Shown: piece after piece, positions 1 to 10,331 of the stretch
How the letters are laid out: the number at the start of each line of letters is the position of its first letter
Numbering within the stretch: the first letter of the stretch is position 1
Source of the DNA: Cylicocyclus nassatus
Lineage: Eukaryota > Nematoda > Chromadorea > Rhabditida > Strongylidae
DNA: 64,000 bases
Direction: 5' to 3'
Assembly: GCA_958299035.1 (NCBI GenBank)
Contig: CATQJL010000112.1
Span: 637,001-701,000 of the forward strand
Notes under the pieces: model-generated
Seen by the model: the letters and a program-made list of their open reading frames with translations, nothing else
Databases searched by the model: none
What the model was told of the DNA's origin: nothing
Program-made: the position numbers and the translations under genes

Positions 1-493
1 ACAACCTTCACTTTTTATGGAGTCAGGGAGTTTTTATGGAGTTTTAAGCAATTTTTACCTTCGCGGGTCTACCTTTAGATATTTGAAGATACGCCAACGA
101 GTTAGCTGCAGTAATTTCAAGTTTATCGGTTTTTGATGCTGGTGCTGTAGAGTATACGTGTACAATCATCCGAAAAATTTATTTGTGAGTATTTGTGATC
201 ACAGACTTTGCTTATTACCGTATAGCGCACTAAGAACGATCATAAATAGCTGTACTCGTAACAAAACGGATGAGATCATATGAGTGCAATACTCAAACAT
301 AGAGGTAGGTAATGAAAATTTACTGAAAAGAGTGGCAAAAGGAAGATGAGCTGGATGAGAAGATCGAAATCAGATATGCTAAGAACTATTCAGCATCTCC
401 AAAGTTGATTATGGCTAATTACTAAAAAGAGCATATATTAATTCGGGCTAAGACATGTCATGCGTAATCATGTCTTATATTTTTACCTAATCA
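1..493. other. No feature recognised
   Basis: AT-rich sequence without a long reading frame, repeat or terminal inverted repeat that I can recognise. It ends at the TA that flanks the first transposon. Confidence 0.5.
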
Positions 494-588
494 TACAGGG
501 TATCCCAAGAAATGTGAACGTCTGATCTTCAATAACTTCCTCATATGGAAAGCTTTTGCGGATCCTTCAGGTGCCATACGGTATAGCT

Positions 589-1368
589 ACTCAGACAATT
601 ATTGCGAGCACCCGCGGCCCCTAACGGTGTCCTTCGGCGGTGCGCGGGCGTCAAATTCTTGCACTGACCATCCGCGGCCCTAGATTTATTTGCTTGGCGA
701 CCCGCGGCCCAGTGTTATCATTACAGAAAGGCCGCGGGCCTTAAATATTTTATCGGAACACCCGCGGCCCAAGAAAATCACACGGGCGAGTCTCGGCCCT
801 TACAGGACTCCCTGCATATGTGGTTTTCGGGCAAGCCCGGCCTTCTAGGCCACGGCCCGAGAGAACGATTCTGGCGAGCCCCGGGCCTTGCTGGATGCCG
901 CAGTTCTTACACGCTGTAGGAGGAAACGTTACTTGCGTGAGATAGGGCGCGGTGGTAGAGCTACCCTCCACATTTGATCGCAAGGACAATCCATTTTGGT
1001 CGTCGAAAGTTTCTTGGATGACACAACTGAAGCCCTCGATTGTGGTTATAGGGTTGGAGCGTTGATGGGGAGGAGTGTGAACGTTATCCTGTATTTTTGT
1101 GTAGATTGCGGCCTTTACGGTAAAACGGAACTGGAGGCTTCTCAAAATTTTTCGTAATTCAAGTACTGAGTGCGTATCGGGCCACCCGCGGGTGCGAATC
1201 GCGCATTTATCGGGCGCTTGTCGGGCCATCCGATGGTATTATTCGGGCGCTTATCGGGTCACCCGCAGGCATTGTCGGGCGCTCATCGGGCACTTACCGG
1301 CGCGCCCTCGGGATGGGCGTGGCGTCGCCCGTGGGTGGTCGGCGGGTGCTCGCCATAATTGTTTGAGT
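589..1368. mobile_element. GC-rich TIR element with phased CCGCGG repeats (ACTCAGACAAT family)
   Basis: A 780-bp insertion in the left arm of the surrounding TIR element; comparing the two arms shows the empty site. Its ends are inverted repeats of about 27 bp, ACTCAGACAATTATTGCG on the left and the inverted ACTCAAACAATTATGGCG on the right, flanked by AGCT on both sides (585-588, 1369-1372). Much richer in G+C than its surroundings. CCGCGG-type motifs are spaced at 30 bp near the left end. The frame at 750-1229 on the minus strand follows this repeat structure and I do not take it as a gene. Related elements: 37143-37459 and 47261-47810. Confidence 0.7.
611..900. repeat. 30-bp phased CCGCGG subterminal repeat
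   Basis: The motif cccgcggccc or a close variant or inversion begins at 611, 641, 671, 701, 731, 761 and about 791, which is an exact 30-bp step; weaker matches follow at about 851 and 881. The intervening 20 bp are not conserved, so the unit is a spaced motif rather than a simple tandem copy. In other transposon families such subterminal repeats are transposase binding sites; that role is inferred here. Confidence 0.75.
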
Positions 1369-2151
1369 AGCTCAGCTTAGATTTACAGTATAGAGCGAAT
1401 CCGGGTTTTTCTTAGTTACTGTAGGATTACAGTGGGAATTTTTGACTAATTTTAGGCTTCTGACAGACGAGAATTGCTTCTCAAAATTCCGAAGAAAACC
1501 GAATAACGTCAAATCAAGGTTTTTGGAATGCTGAACCTAATTACGAAGTTTTCTGCTATCGTACATCCCGGCTTCTTATGGTATGCGCACATAACGGTTT
1601 TTTTCCATTACTGAACCGACGTTGCAGTTACAAACACTTCAAAATCAATCAATCAAATCAACAAAATGAAGTGAAATTATTAGGTGTGTTTAAAACTTGA
1701 TTTAGTAATTTTTTACACTAATTATTTGCAATTAACAAAGAATGATAAGGTCTTTGACGTTCAACTAAATATTTCTTGACAAAGGCAATGTTAATTCAGT
1801 GAATTTTAAAAGAAGTCAAAAATTCAGCGTTACAGTGCGCATACCTTAGGAAGCCGAGGAGTACGGTAGCGAAACACTTTGTGATTAGATTCAGTACCCC
1901 GAAACCTTAGTTTGAGTGCTTCGGTTTTTTACAGATTTTTTTAGAAGCAATTCACGTTTGTCAGAAGCCTAGAATTAGCCGAAAATTTCTACCGTAATCC
2001 TACAATGACTAAGAGAAATCGGTATCGTTCTATATAGCGAATCTAAGTTGAAGCTAGCCCTACCGTATGACACCCAAAGATCCGCGAAAGCTTTCCATAT
2101 AAGGAAGTTATTGAAGATAAAATGTTCGATACATTTTTGGGACACCCTGTA

Positions 2152-2745
2152 TAAGATTATCTAATTATCTGATTCGAATGAATGAAATCGGTATCAATAA
2201 CAATGGTCAAATCAATGTCACGTCAAGAAAAGAATGATTGATGTAAACATATACAGTAAATCGTAGCTGATTTGCGTTGCAGACGTATATATCACGCAGT
2301 TGCTGAATGAGGAATTTTCAAGGTATTTATATATGGAAACATCATTGCGACCAGAAAACATCCATCGGAGATGAGGCATTAGATTGCGGACGTCTAGTTG
2401 TGCGTCGCGTGCCATTGCAACTAGGTATTCATCACCTATAAAGATTATTTTAGATGTGACGGCGAAAGTTCTGTTTTTTTTCTTCGAGTTTGAAAAGTTT
2501 TTCAATTGTATTTCTAGTCTTGATTGCTCAAAAGGGTTGAGCAGGAGTTTCGGCTGTAAGTTGTAGCGAAACTGAGCCCTCTGACAATCAATTGAAGCTC
2601 TATTAGTGGAGCCGACATATGCATGGTCTCGTCGTCTGAAGTGCGCTTTCTTCATACAGGTTACCCGGAAACTCTCCTATTCAAAAAGCTTGAGTGCGAA
2701 CTTTTGAAGGAATGCAAACGTCGAGTCTCACTAATCCCCGGCTAA
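2152..2745. other. Unassigned; one 145-codon frame
   Basis: No repeat recognised. A 145-codon ATG-started frame runs on the minus strand from 2655 to 2218. It is lysine- and arginine-rich at the N terminus, has no motif I know, and is of a length expected by chance a few times in a window this size. I treat it as unproven. Confidence 0.25.
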
Positions 2746-3179
2746 TCTAAACATATAAAACTGAGTGTTGTAAATTGTTAGTTAGTGTGTTCTTTATGAA
2801 ATTTTTGTGTGTGGACTAACCAGCGCCAAACCTTGCACACATATGTTTTCGACACCGTTCCACCTCGTAGGCTACTTTTCGCAGCGAAATTCCCAATCCT
2901 TCTGTCGGTTTGTTGATTTTGAAGAAAAATGAATTCTTATCAATCGTTATCAAACCGCTTCCAATTTTCGTGTAAACAACAGCGCTAGAACTCATTCTCA
3001 TTCCACGATGAAGGAGATGCGGTATTCCAAGGCTATGTGATCAGAAAATATCTGCCCTATGCTACAAGAATAGCAGAAGAAGGCCGAAACGCAGATAAGT
3101 TGAATAATTCAGAATTGTGCACGAATCTCTTTGTTGAGCCAGTTAACACGGTGCGGGCGAAGCCGAGCATGCCAGCTAG
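2746..3179 (+). mobile_element. Helitron-like non-autonomous element, family 2, copy 1
   Basis: Starts with TC after a host A (TCTAAACATATAAAACTGAG) and ends gccgagcatgccagCTAG, the 5'-TC/3'-CTAG layout of Helitrons, with no TIR and no target duplication. Upstream of the end is a GC-rich stretch like that of the larger Helitron-like family (ggtgcgggcgaagccgag). It shares its 5' half with 3371-3620. No Rep/helicase gene is present. Confidence 0.6.
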
Positions 3180-3370
3180 CGTAAAATATACTATACAAAG
3201 GGGAAGGGAAAGGGAAAGAGGAAACCGATTTTGCCGGGGGGTGAAGACAGAATAAACGTTGGCTATCTTAGACCAAATTCCATCCTGAGAAGCTCTCGGG
3301 GATTATCTGCGTCCCGCCATACATAAGCAACCAACCCTCTTTTATTCACCTCTAAACTATTAGAGAGACA

Positions 3371-3620
3371 TCTATATATATATAAAACTCAAAAATTGTC
3401 AGTTTGGAGGGTATGTGCGTTATAGAAACGCGCGCCGCTCAACCGATTAAGCTGAAACTTTACACACATATGTTTTGGAGCCTTGCGCAGATGATAGGCT
3501 ACTTTTTGTAGCGATTCGTTGGGTCCTTCTATCGATTTATTGATTTGCAGCACTTTGCAATAAAAATGATTCTTATCATTTGCTATCAAAACAGGGGTAT
3601 GTAAACAAGGCTGGCATGTC
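3371..3620 (+). mobile_element. Helitron-like element, family 2, copy 2 (3' end lost)
   Basis: Starts TCTATATATATATAAAACTC after A. Shares several blocks with 2746-3000: the ACACATATGTTTT block, the gataggctactttttgtagcg block and the gattcttatca block. The CTAG end is not found; the copy fades near ggctggcatg at about 3620. Confidence 0.55.
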
Positions 3621-4639
3621 TCATTGTGAACTTCTGTTGACGAAGTGCAGTGAAAAGTGTTCTTGATGTGAGTCTCAATTGCTCATTTAAATGGATGCAC
3701 TAAATGTATCTTATGCGGAAACCTTAGCGTGCAAGAGACCATGAGTGCTTTGTAGCGAGTGTTTTGCACGGAAGCGTGCTCAATTTACGCTTATAATCAA
3801 TGCTTTCTTCGTTACATGCTCAATTTAAACAATGAGGGGTCAAAATTTTTCATGAGATTGCGCACAAATTATTTGTCAATACCAGAAATAATGTCAAGAC
3901 AAGCGACAACTCACATTCGCTATAGTTGATCCCTTGGACCAGGAAAGTGCGCGAGTGCAAAGTACTGCCGACTCCACAAAAATTGACGGCAAGCAGTGAA
4001 TGAAGATGAAGTAGCCGGTTAACGGCAAAGTGTCACAAAAAATGATCCTCATAATAACAATGAGCGCTGCTATCAATTAACTCGCGCTGCTTGCTTAGGT
4101 TTTGCGTGTTGAACTTGATTTGGAGAAAGAGAGATATGCTACCGACTAATAAGTGTTCACATTTTGTTTTTGTTCTTTACACAGTTTCTACAATGCCACC
4201 GAATACCTTATCTTCATTCCCGATCAGTGATCATTCCCGGGCTGGACCGGGCAGATCAGCTAGTTCTACATAAAAATATCCTGCATTTTTTGATTTTTGA
4301 TACCTATATGCCTAATATTGCTCGTTTACATGAATGTACGGTTTAGCAGCGATCTGACGGTGAATGTTGGATCTGCTCAATTAACCCAAAACCTATCATC
4401 TCTCTAAAAAGAGGGGAGGTTGAAACCAAGATTCTACAATAGCAAGAATACGTTTTCCATATACAAATCAACTCAAATAGAAGCTTTCGATAAGTCTGAA
4501 AGGTAAATTGGACGAAAGGCACAAGGTTACAAAAGCTCTGCCATTCCGGGCCTCAGAAGGGTTGTGCTACTTGAACCTCACTAGTTTCATTGCAGAGCTT
4601 CCAGCACGTATTCTCATCCATAGACACAGACCTAGAAAA
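3621..4639. other. Mostly unassigned; possible old Helitron end near 4263
   Basis: No gene recognised. The segment tcccgggctggaccgggcag followed by atcagCTAG|T (ending at 4263) resembles the 3' end of the large Helitron-like family but has no body attached. Confidence 0.3.
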
Positions 4640-4960
4640 TATCATAACAGACTAATTGGGACACATGGCTTTGCCTGGTTCCTGTCAGCTATGATAATTT
4701 ATCACCATTCCGTCCCACTATTGCACAACATTTCTCTGTCCCATTACCATACCCCAATCCCTGCTTTCTTCGCGTGCTTTCATAATCAGCGTGCTCGTTT
4801 ATCCCTCTCCTGTGCCAACTCTACCCCTGTAAATCAGTTTGCAAGAAAACCACGACTGATAAAATCAATGGCTATTTTTACAGTTGGTCATTACAATCGT
4901 AATCAGCATACTCACTCACTCCCTGAGCAAGCACTGGAGGAGGAGGGGGTGAGGGGTTAA
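4640..4960 (-). mobile_element. Degenerate Helitron-like element, family 1
   Basis: On the minus strand the blocks agttggcacagg..., ...cgagcacgctgattatga and a following acttttatcgatt-like tract can be made out. Both ends are missing. The 150-codon frame at 4508-4960 overlaps this repeat and is not taken as a gene. Confidence 0.4.
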
Positions 4961-4961
4961 A

Positions 4962-5342
4962 GGGGTGTATGTCAAGAGGCGCAATTTCTATTGCCAGCTG
5001 GGCACCAAATACCGCATATTTGTTGTTTTTTAACATTCTAGAAGTCTTTAAGAATTCGAGTTAGATACAATACATAGTTGCGTTATTCAGTCTTCTTACT
5101 TTTGAACCGATTCAAAGCAAACGTGTTGAAGGTCAAAAGTCTATGAAAATGCATTTGATAGCAATTTTGTAAATATTTCGATTAGTTTTTCAGTAAAAAA
5201 CGCCAAACTCAGCAGGCAGTAGCTTCAAACGGCTAATAAGCCAATACATTTGTTTTGGTACTTTTTAGAGACTTCTATAGCATAAAATTGAAGTTTTGAG
5301 TTGGTGACAGCCAGAGAAATCGCGCCACTTGACAGTCTCCCC
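4962..5342. mobile_element. TIR element (TGTCAAGAGGCGC family), copy 1
   Basis: The left end ggtgtatgtcaagaggcgca and the inverted right end tgtcaagtggcgcgattt pair over about 30 bp. The whole unit is related to a second, diverged copy at 33252-34795, where a Helitron has been inserted. No coding capacity. Target duplication not clear. Confidence 0.5.
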
Positions 5343-5726
5343 ACTTTGGGGTGGAGCGGGTGTCATAGCCTACTTTCGTCACCGATCGATATCGATTTTA
5401 TCGATTTTTATCGATTTTTTGCAGAGTTCACTACGGGGTTGGGATTTGGCATGGGGAGGGGGATAATCGAGCATGCTGATTACAAATACAATATTAGTTT
5501 TTAGATTTATCTATTACTTTTACCGATTTTATCGATTTTTTTTTGCAAAGTTTGAGCTACGGGGCTGGGAGTTTGCACAGGGCGTAATCGAGCATGATGA
5601 TTACTAGAATAGCGGGAATAAGGAAATGGCATTAGACGTGGGCACAGGGAAGGGTTGTACAGGGATAGGGGAGAGCTTTATCATAGTGTTTTGACAGAGC
5701 CGAGCGGAGCCGGGCAAGTCAGCTAG
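5343..5726 (+). mobile_element. Helitron-like element, family 1, copy A (5' truncated)
   Basis: Begins inside the family at cactttggggtgg, then has the ATCGAT-rich block, two copies of the gctgggagttggcacagggg unit, and the 3' end ggagccgggcaagtcagCTAG followed by T. The first ~130 bp of the family are missing. It directly abuts the BEL/Pao 3' LTR at 5727. Confidence 0.7.
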
Positions 5727-6761
5727 TGAACATAAAGTGAAGAATGAGAAAAACATGTAAAGCACTCTACTCTTGCTAAACTGTATCAGCTACTTATACA
5801 AATAAGCGATATAAACAAATTCCACTGAGCATGAGAAATCTAACGAAATCTAACAGCTAACAAAACAATAAATATTATCGCGGATTCGCGACTTCCTTCA
5901 AAGGAGGCCGCCGCCGCGCTGCGAAGGGGTCCCGAAACGCTGTCCTGGCGCTGATCCCGCCTTCCCATCGCTACCGCCGCAGCTTTCAAGTCAATCGTCA
6001 TTATCGTTACCTGGTGAGCGATTGCGTCCCAGTTTCGTCTCCCATGCTATCGATCTATGCAGCGCCGTCCTCAACTCACGCGTCATCTTCATCCAACACG
6101 CCACGGAGGACAGGCAACCCCGCAGACGAGGTAACCCCGTACGCGCTCGCGCCTGGCACATGCCGGCGACACCGCCACGGGGTGTTTCCGATATTGTCGG
6201 CCCCTAGGATAACATCTAGCTGGTTGCACTCACCCCTTGTGTTTGAGTTTGGGGAATTGTTGTGGATAAATGGTGGGCATTTTACAGGTGTGATTTGTTT
6301 GATGCGATGAGCCACAGCTCGGCTGTCCGGGGATATCTTGTGTCAACATGTTTGTGTGTATTTTATAATCATGCCTAGTGGGATAGATCTGTAAGAAGAC
6401 TGGCACGACCCCGGGTAGTGCCTTGATTATAAGTACCACGCCCCAACTGATAGTTGGGAGAAGTCGAGTCGCAGGTGTTGAATGACTGCTAAGTAGGCTG
6501 GTGGCAAGGGCCTCTATGTGTGCATGGTGTGTTTTGTGGCAGGCGCAAGTAGCATTATCATAGGTAACGCCACCACAATGTACGCTACATCCTATCCCGG
6601 ATGGGACCCCTGGCTCCCCTCGCCGATGCAGAAGAGCCGTTGTATCACTGACGTTGGGAGCTGGGGGCCCAATCCGCGACAAATATAAGTCTGTGAGAAA
6701 CTTTGTGTATTTGTTGATATCTTCGGGGCACAAAGTACAATACGAACAAGAAAGTTCGTAT
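5727..6761 (-). repeat. BEL/Pao 3' LTR, interrupted
   Basis: Matches the 5' LTR at 14750-14982 in two blocks: 5727-5875 (aaattccactgagcatga, ctaacaaaacaataaatat) and 6682-6761 (gtctgtgagaaactttgtg, gttcgtata). The part of the LTR nearest its downstream end, with the 8-bp repeats seen in the 5' LTR, is absent here. The break coincides with the end of the Helitron-like element at 5726. Confidence 0.75.
5876..6681. mobile_element. TIR element inserted in the BEL/Pao 3' LTR
   Basis: Ends are TATCGCGGATT on the left and the inverted TGTCGCGGATT on the right. AATAT occurs on both sides (5871-5875, 6682-6686) where the 5' LTR has one aaatat, so this looks like a short target duplication. The left part is GC-rich. 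Reading frames here (for example 6230-6793 minus) run across the element boundary and are not believed. Superfamily unknown. Confidence 0.6.
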
Positions 6762-7440
6762 ACTCCGCCCTCAGCAAATGAGCGAAGCTTCACCTGATAC
6801 CGAAGTAGTGGAAAAGGTTATCATCGCAATACTCTTCTTCCGTGTTGCTTCGCAGCTCCGGTTTCAGCTGGTTCTTCCCATGGTTGGGGTTAGATCGGTT
6901 GCTTTGTCTTCTGGTTGTCAGCAGTGAGGTGCTTCCTTGTCAATTTTCGGTGGCGTCGTTAAGTCTGAATCCATCAGAATCTCCCATAACAGCTTCCCTT
7001 GTGGCTTTCTGTGGTGATTCGTCTATCTGGACTGTGGAATGGTTTTCCACCTGTGGGTCCGTATAGGTCGTACCGCATCCCTTGTCAGTACGATATTGTC
7101 TTCATGCGACTTCTTCAATCCTCCTGTGTCGTATTAAATTTTGTGCTGCTCTCGTGGGCGCCATCGAGAGTTGGACATCGTTTCTGTGTCTATGAGGGTC
7201 CTCCTGAATCCATCGAAAGCAATGGCGAGCACTCCGAACGTTTCTTACAGCGATTTCCTGATGCATCGCGTACTCCTTTCGTAGAACGCACCCTGCCACG
7301 GTGCGCAAGGGGTAATATGTCTCCGGGGTAATATGTCTCCATCTCCTCGCCGTGCTTTTCCGCTTTTTCTGCTTTTCCGAATTCTGTACGATTTACCATG
7401 TTTTCTTTAGCGTTTATTTGTAATAGGTGGTTCCTTCCAC
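6762..7440 (-). pseudogene. BEL/Pao C-terminal remnant
   Basis: Between the RNase H remnant and the 3' LTR only about 0.7 kb remain, too short for a BEL/Pao integrase plus C-terminal domain (normally well over 1 kb). A stretch near 7180 on the minus strand reads as a degraded IDTETMSNSRWRPRE-type segment that could belong to the C-terminal domain; this is a weak match. Several frames are broken. I see no integrase catalytic motif. Confidence 0.4.
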
Positions 7441-8650
7441 CAGAGGTAATTTTGCAGTGCCTCTGCTGTTAATCCTATTGATCCGCAGTCGACAGGGTTT
7501 TCTGATGTCTTGACGTGTCCAAACAGGTTATGTTATGTTCCTTTGATCTGTTGCTTATTCGCCTTATTTCTGCCAGTCGATTTGTTACGAGCACTCCTGC
7601 GTTCTTTCGTGTGGGAGTTGCTTTGATTCATCCCAGAACGATGTAGGAGTATGTGTAACATATAACCTCCTTAATAGGGTAGGTTGATTCCAATGCTTTG
7701 CAGATAAAGAAGCGAGTCATATTCCCAGTGTTGTTGCGTTCATTTCGAGTTTAGGTATCGTCATCATAGTTTTTATAGAAGGGAGTTTCAATTTCCCCAT
7801 TATAAATTCGGACTCGGATTCTGTTGTGAGACAGACACATGCTGCCATTGCGCATTGACTAGCATCCATGAACACGACTAGTCTTGGCGGCTGAGATACC
7901 CGCAGGATTTTTCTGTGCGCTTCTTAAATGTCGATATTTCACTCGATATTTGTCGCCATTGGTCTTGCAATTGTGTTGAGGGTAGTGTCCCAATCCAGTT
8001 GTTCCTTCCACAAAGATTGCAATATCTTGGCTGGAAGTAAGAGAGGTCGTATGCTAATGCTAGTTGCTGGCTGACGGTGCGTTTCGTGATCCTGTGTGTT
8101 GCCGCTACCATGGATCCCTTGAAGATCAACTTGTCCCTTTCTGAACTTCATGGGATGCCTAGGACTTTGGGACAGCTGAACTTCGTTCTGTCTACTTCTT
8201 CAATAGCTTCATTAAAGCACTTGTCGTTGGACCGATATTTTCTCAAATTCATATTGAGTTTCGAAAGAGATTCTTTGTATGGTTGTATTTAGTGATTGCC
8301 TCTTCCGACGACTGTGCGCCAAAGAAGAGGTGATCCACGTAGAGATTTCGTCCTTAACATCCTCAGCACTTTTTCGTTCATCTTTTGCAATTCTGTCTGC
8401 TGTGAACCAGTGTACTCTTCTGTGCCGGTTGATTCTAAATACCAGTGTCGTTCCCATGTTTCCCTTCCCGTTCTATAACCTTGCAGGGTACATGTTATTG
8501 CTGGTTTTTCGCTTTGTGGTCTTTGCTGTCCGTTGATAATGTATCCCAGCTTAGATGGTATTAGCTGTAGTCCTGACGGTGAATTGAGCTTGTTACTTGG
8601 TTCAATGAAGTTCCAAAAGTATTCGCAACCGAGCAGAATCTGTGGTTTCA
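7441..8650 (-). pseudogene. BEL/Pao reverse transcriptase and RNase H remnant
   Basis: In minus-strand order: the end of the protease region (ILLGCEYFWNFI near 8640), a WERHWYLEST segment that normally lies at the protease/RT boundary, then without the usual ~200 intervening residues the catalytic box, here read as YVDH (8330-8341) followed by LFFGAQSSEEAITKY. Next come the NLRKYRSND and KVLGI blocks (8200-8290), the LPAKILQSLWKEQLDWDT block (8010-7960) and an RNase H start FMDASQCAMAACVC (7875-7830). At least two frameshifts and several stops separate these. BEL/Pao RTs normally have YVDD; the His for the second Asp, together with the deletion, makes the enzyme inactive. The family assignment is secure from the order and content of blocks. 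Confidence 0.7.
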
Positions 8651-8691
8651 TCCCTCTTTCTTTTACTGGCAAAAATAAATGAAAGTTTTCT

Positions 8692-8972
8692 GAGTTATGT
8701 TGTAAGCCACGCAGGTTTGTTAAGTTCTTTATTTCGGTCTAACGTTTCGGCAAAAATGCCTTCCTCAAAGACCTCAAAGAAAGCCTCGCAAATGTTTTTC
8801 AATCTGTATTGTCAAATCTCTCTTCTCAACTAGCTCAGTTCGATGCCCTAGGAGCAAACACGCTGAGACAATACATTGTAAGCAGCGTACCAAGATCTTC
8901 ACCAATCAGGCAACAACAGATGTTTGAGATCCACTGGTGGTAATAGACTAGAACTGACCGACTGGACTTCTT
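8692..8972 (-). repeat. Inverted copy of the Penelope-like element 3' end
   Basis: Reverse complement of about 11735-12002 with a few substitutions and small gaps. It contains an inverted copy of the hammerhead-like motif in which the first base of the conserved CTGAGGA is changed (TTGAGGA when read on the minus strand, near 8770-8764). Confidence 0.85.
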
Positions 8973-8973
8973 G

Positions 8974-9061
8974 AGAACTTAACAAACCTGCGTGGCTTAC
9001 AACATAACTCATGAATTCAAACAATGCCCAGGTTTCATGATCAGAGAACGTATAGAATATT
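8974..9061 (+). repeat. Direct terminal repeat of the Penelope-like element (upstream copy)
   Basis: Nearly identical to 11967-12053; both begin gaacttaacaaacctgcgtg and end cgtatagaatat. The start codon of the first reading frame (9024) lies inside this copy, preceded by an in-frame stop at 9012-9014. Confidence 0.85.
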
Positions 9062-10331
9062 ACAAGAAGTACCGCCAAATCTGTTCTCACTTGTAAGCGG
9101 AGCTTTGGCGCTCCGACAAAAGATAGCCGTCGCACGTCAATCTCTCATATTTCTCAAGCGATGCAAGACGTCTGGAGTGCTACCCAATTTTATCGTGAAG
9201 AAGAAGTTAGGAGTAACCTGCAGCTTACCAGAAAGTCACCCCATCGTACAGAAGCTGTATTCGAACATCCTTGCTATTGCAATCAAGCAAAAGCAATACG
9301 TCCTATACTCCTCTCTACTCAAGTGTAGAGCAAAAGAAGAAGCATGCCAACGTCTCATGTCTGAAAACAGCTGGAGGAAAATTGAGAGCGAGTCAAAGCG
9401 TGTTTGCGCTGCTGTACGGTCTAACCTCAAATCTTCACTATGCAAGAAGTTCGAGGAACTTGTGAGTAAACCTAGTCTGAGTCCTAGTAGTTGCGGTGGC
9501 ATACCTCATAACCGATCCCAATCGCTTGCGACTCAGAATGAAACTGACAGTGATAGAAAGGCTAGAGTTACTGTGTTAGGAGATGTTCGGATATCAAAAA
9601 GCGCTACAGAGCTTTTAGCTCTTGGACCTAGCTTTGCGCCCGCTCATAACATCAGCGCGAGCACATACCGAGCTGTGGTTGGATCCCTGCAACATCTGAG
9701 GGACCAGCTTCGAGTGAAGTTGAGATCCGAAGAGCAGTTACAGCGAGCCAACGTATCAAGTAGAAGGTTGCTACCGCCTATTCCCTTCCCGTCATCCTTT
9801 TACAAAGAACCTGAACCTTGCTACACCGCAGACGTCAAATTTCGGATTCTTTGTTCAGGCATACTTAATGTCTTGAACAAAAATAAGAACATCAAACAAA
9901 CTAATTTGACCCATGCGCAGTGGCTTGGATTCAGAGAATTGCAAGGATTGATTGGAAGAGGGATCATCCGCCTCTCTACTAGCGATAAAGGTGGAGAGTT
10001 CGTTGTTATGTCTCAACAACTGGATCGCGAGATAACCGAGCGCCATCTTTCAGACGAGACCATTTATCGCCGCACGAATGAGAAAGAATTTCTTTCTCAG
10101 TGCAAGCGCTTAAATCACGTATGGATGATGCTTGGTAAAGAAGCTGGCCTTAACGAAAAGTTTCTCAGCAGACTTAAACTTGACAATCCATGCTGTCCTG
10201 TATTTTACAGCCTTGTGAAGACGCATAAGCTCTCTGAGCGTGACATGAGCTCCGCATCGGCCTCGGTCTACAAGATTCGACCGATCATTAGCTGTATAAA
10301 TGGACCAACCGATAGGATATATGGTTCTTGA
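9024..10331 (+). CDS. Penelope-like element, N-terminal half of the polyprotein
   Basis: A 435-residue frame starting at the first ATG after an in-frame stop. Basic N-terminal region, then from about residue 270 the part that leads into RT in this group: a HAQWLGFRELQGL segment, SDKGGEFVVM near residue 325, and KTHK followed by YKIRPIISCINGPT just before the end. In Penelope-like RTs the RPI(I/V)S block lies at the start of the fingers/palm and is followed directly by the rest of RT, so the stop at 10329-10331 is out of place. The continuation is found one frame over in 10328-11704. I read the two as one ancestral frame of about 890 codons broken by one small indel near 10315-10328. It copies the element RNA in a target-primed fashion; nothing suggests a host function. 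Confidence 0.85.
   Translation: MPRFHDQRTYRILQEVPPNLFSLVSGALALRQKIAVARQSLIFLKRCKTSGVLPNFIVKKKLGVTCSLPESHPIVQKLYSNILAIAIKQKQYVLYSSLLKCRAKEEACQRLMSENSWRKIESESKRVCAAVRSNLKSSLCKKFEELVSKPSLSPSSCGGIPHNRSQSLATQNETDSDRKARVTVLGDVRISKSATELLALGPSFAPAHNISASTYRAVVGSLQHLRDQLRVKLRSEEQLQRANVSSRRLLPPIPFPSSFYKEPEPCYTADVKFRILCSGILNVLNKNKNIKQTNLTHAQWLGFRELQGLIGRGIIRLSTSDKGGEFVVMSQQLDREITERHLSDETIYRRTNEKEFLSQCKRLNHVWMMLGKEAGLNEKFLSRLKLDNPCCPVFYSLVKTHKLSERDMSSASASVYKIRPIISCINGPTDRIYGS

Larger units (their letters stand above)
496..2149. mobile_element. TA-flanked TIR element, CAGGGTGTCCC family, copy 1 (interrupted)
   Basis: Begins CAGGGTATCCCAAG and ends with the inverted form GGGACACCCTG, with TA on both outer sides (494-495 and 2150-2151). 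The arms pair over hundreds of bases: 496-588 plus 1369-1600 matches the reverse complement of 1850-2149. No transposase frame is visible, so it is a long MITE. The TA duplication fits the Tc1/mariner group. The left arm is split by the GC-rich element at 589-1368. Related copies lie at 33766-34409 and 46064-46741, with partial ones near 14983 and 15679. Confidence 0.8.

Noticed and set aside
589..900. CRISPR array (30-bp periodic motif)
   Set aside because: Only about 10 bp per unit is conserved, the motif also occurs inverted, it lies between TIRs, and the window is from an animal.
750..1229. 159-codon minus-strand frame
   Set aside because: Lies inside the GC-rich element and follows its phased CCGCGG repeats; no domain.
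4508..4960. 150-codon plus-strand frame
   Set aside because: Starts at a non-ATG codon and overlaps a degenerate Helitron-like element on the other strand.
6230..6793. 187-codon minus-strand frame
   Set aside because: Crosses the boundary between an inserted TIR element and the BEL/Pao LTR, so it cannot be one gene.
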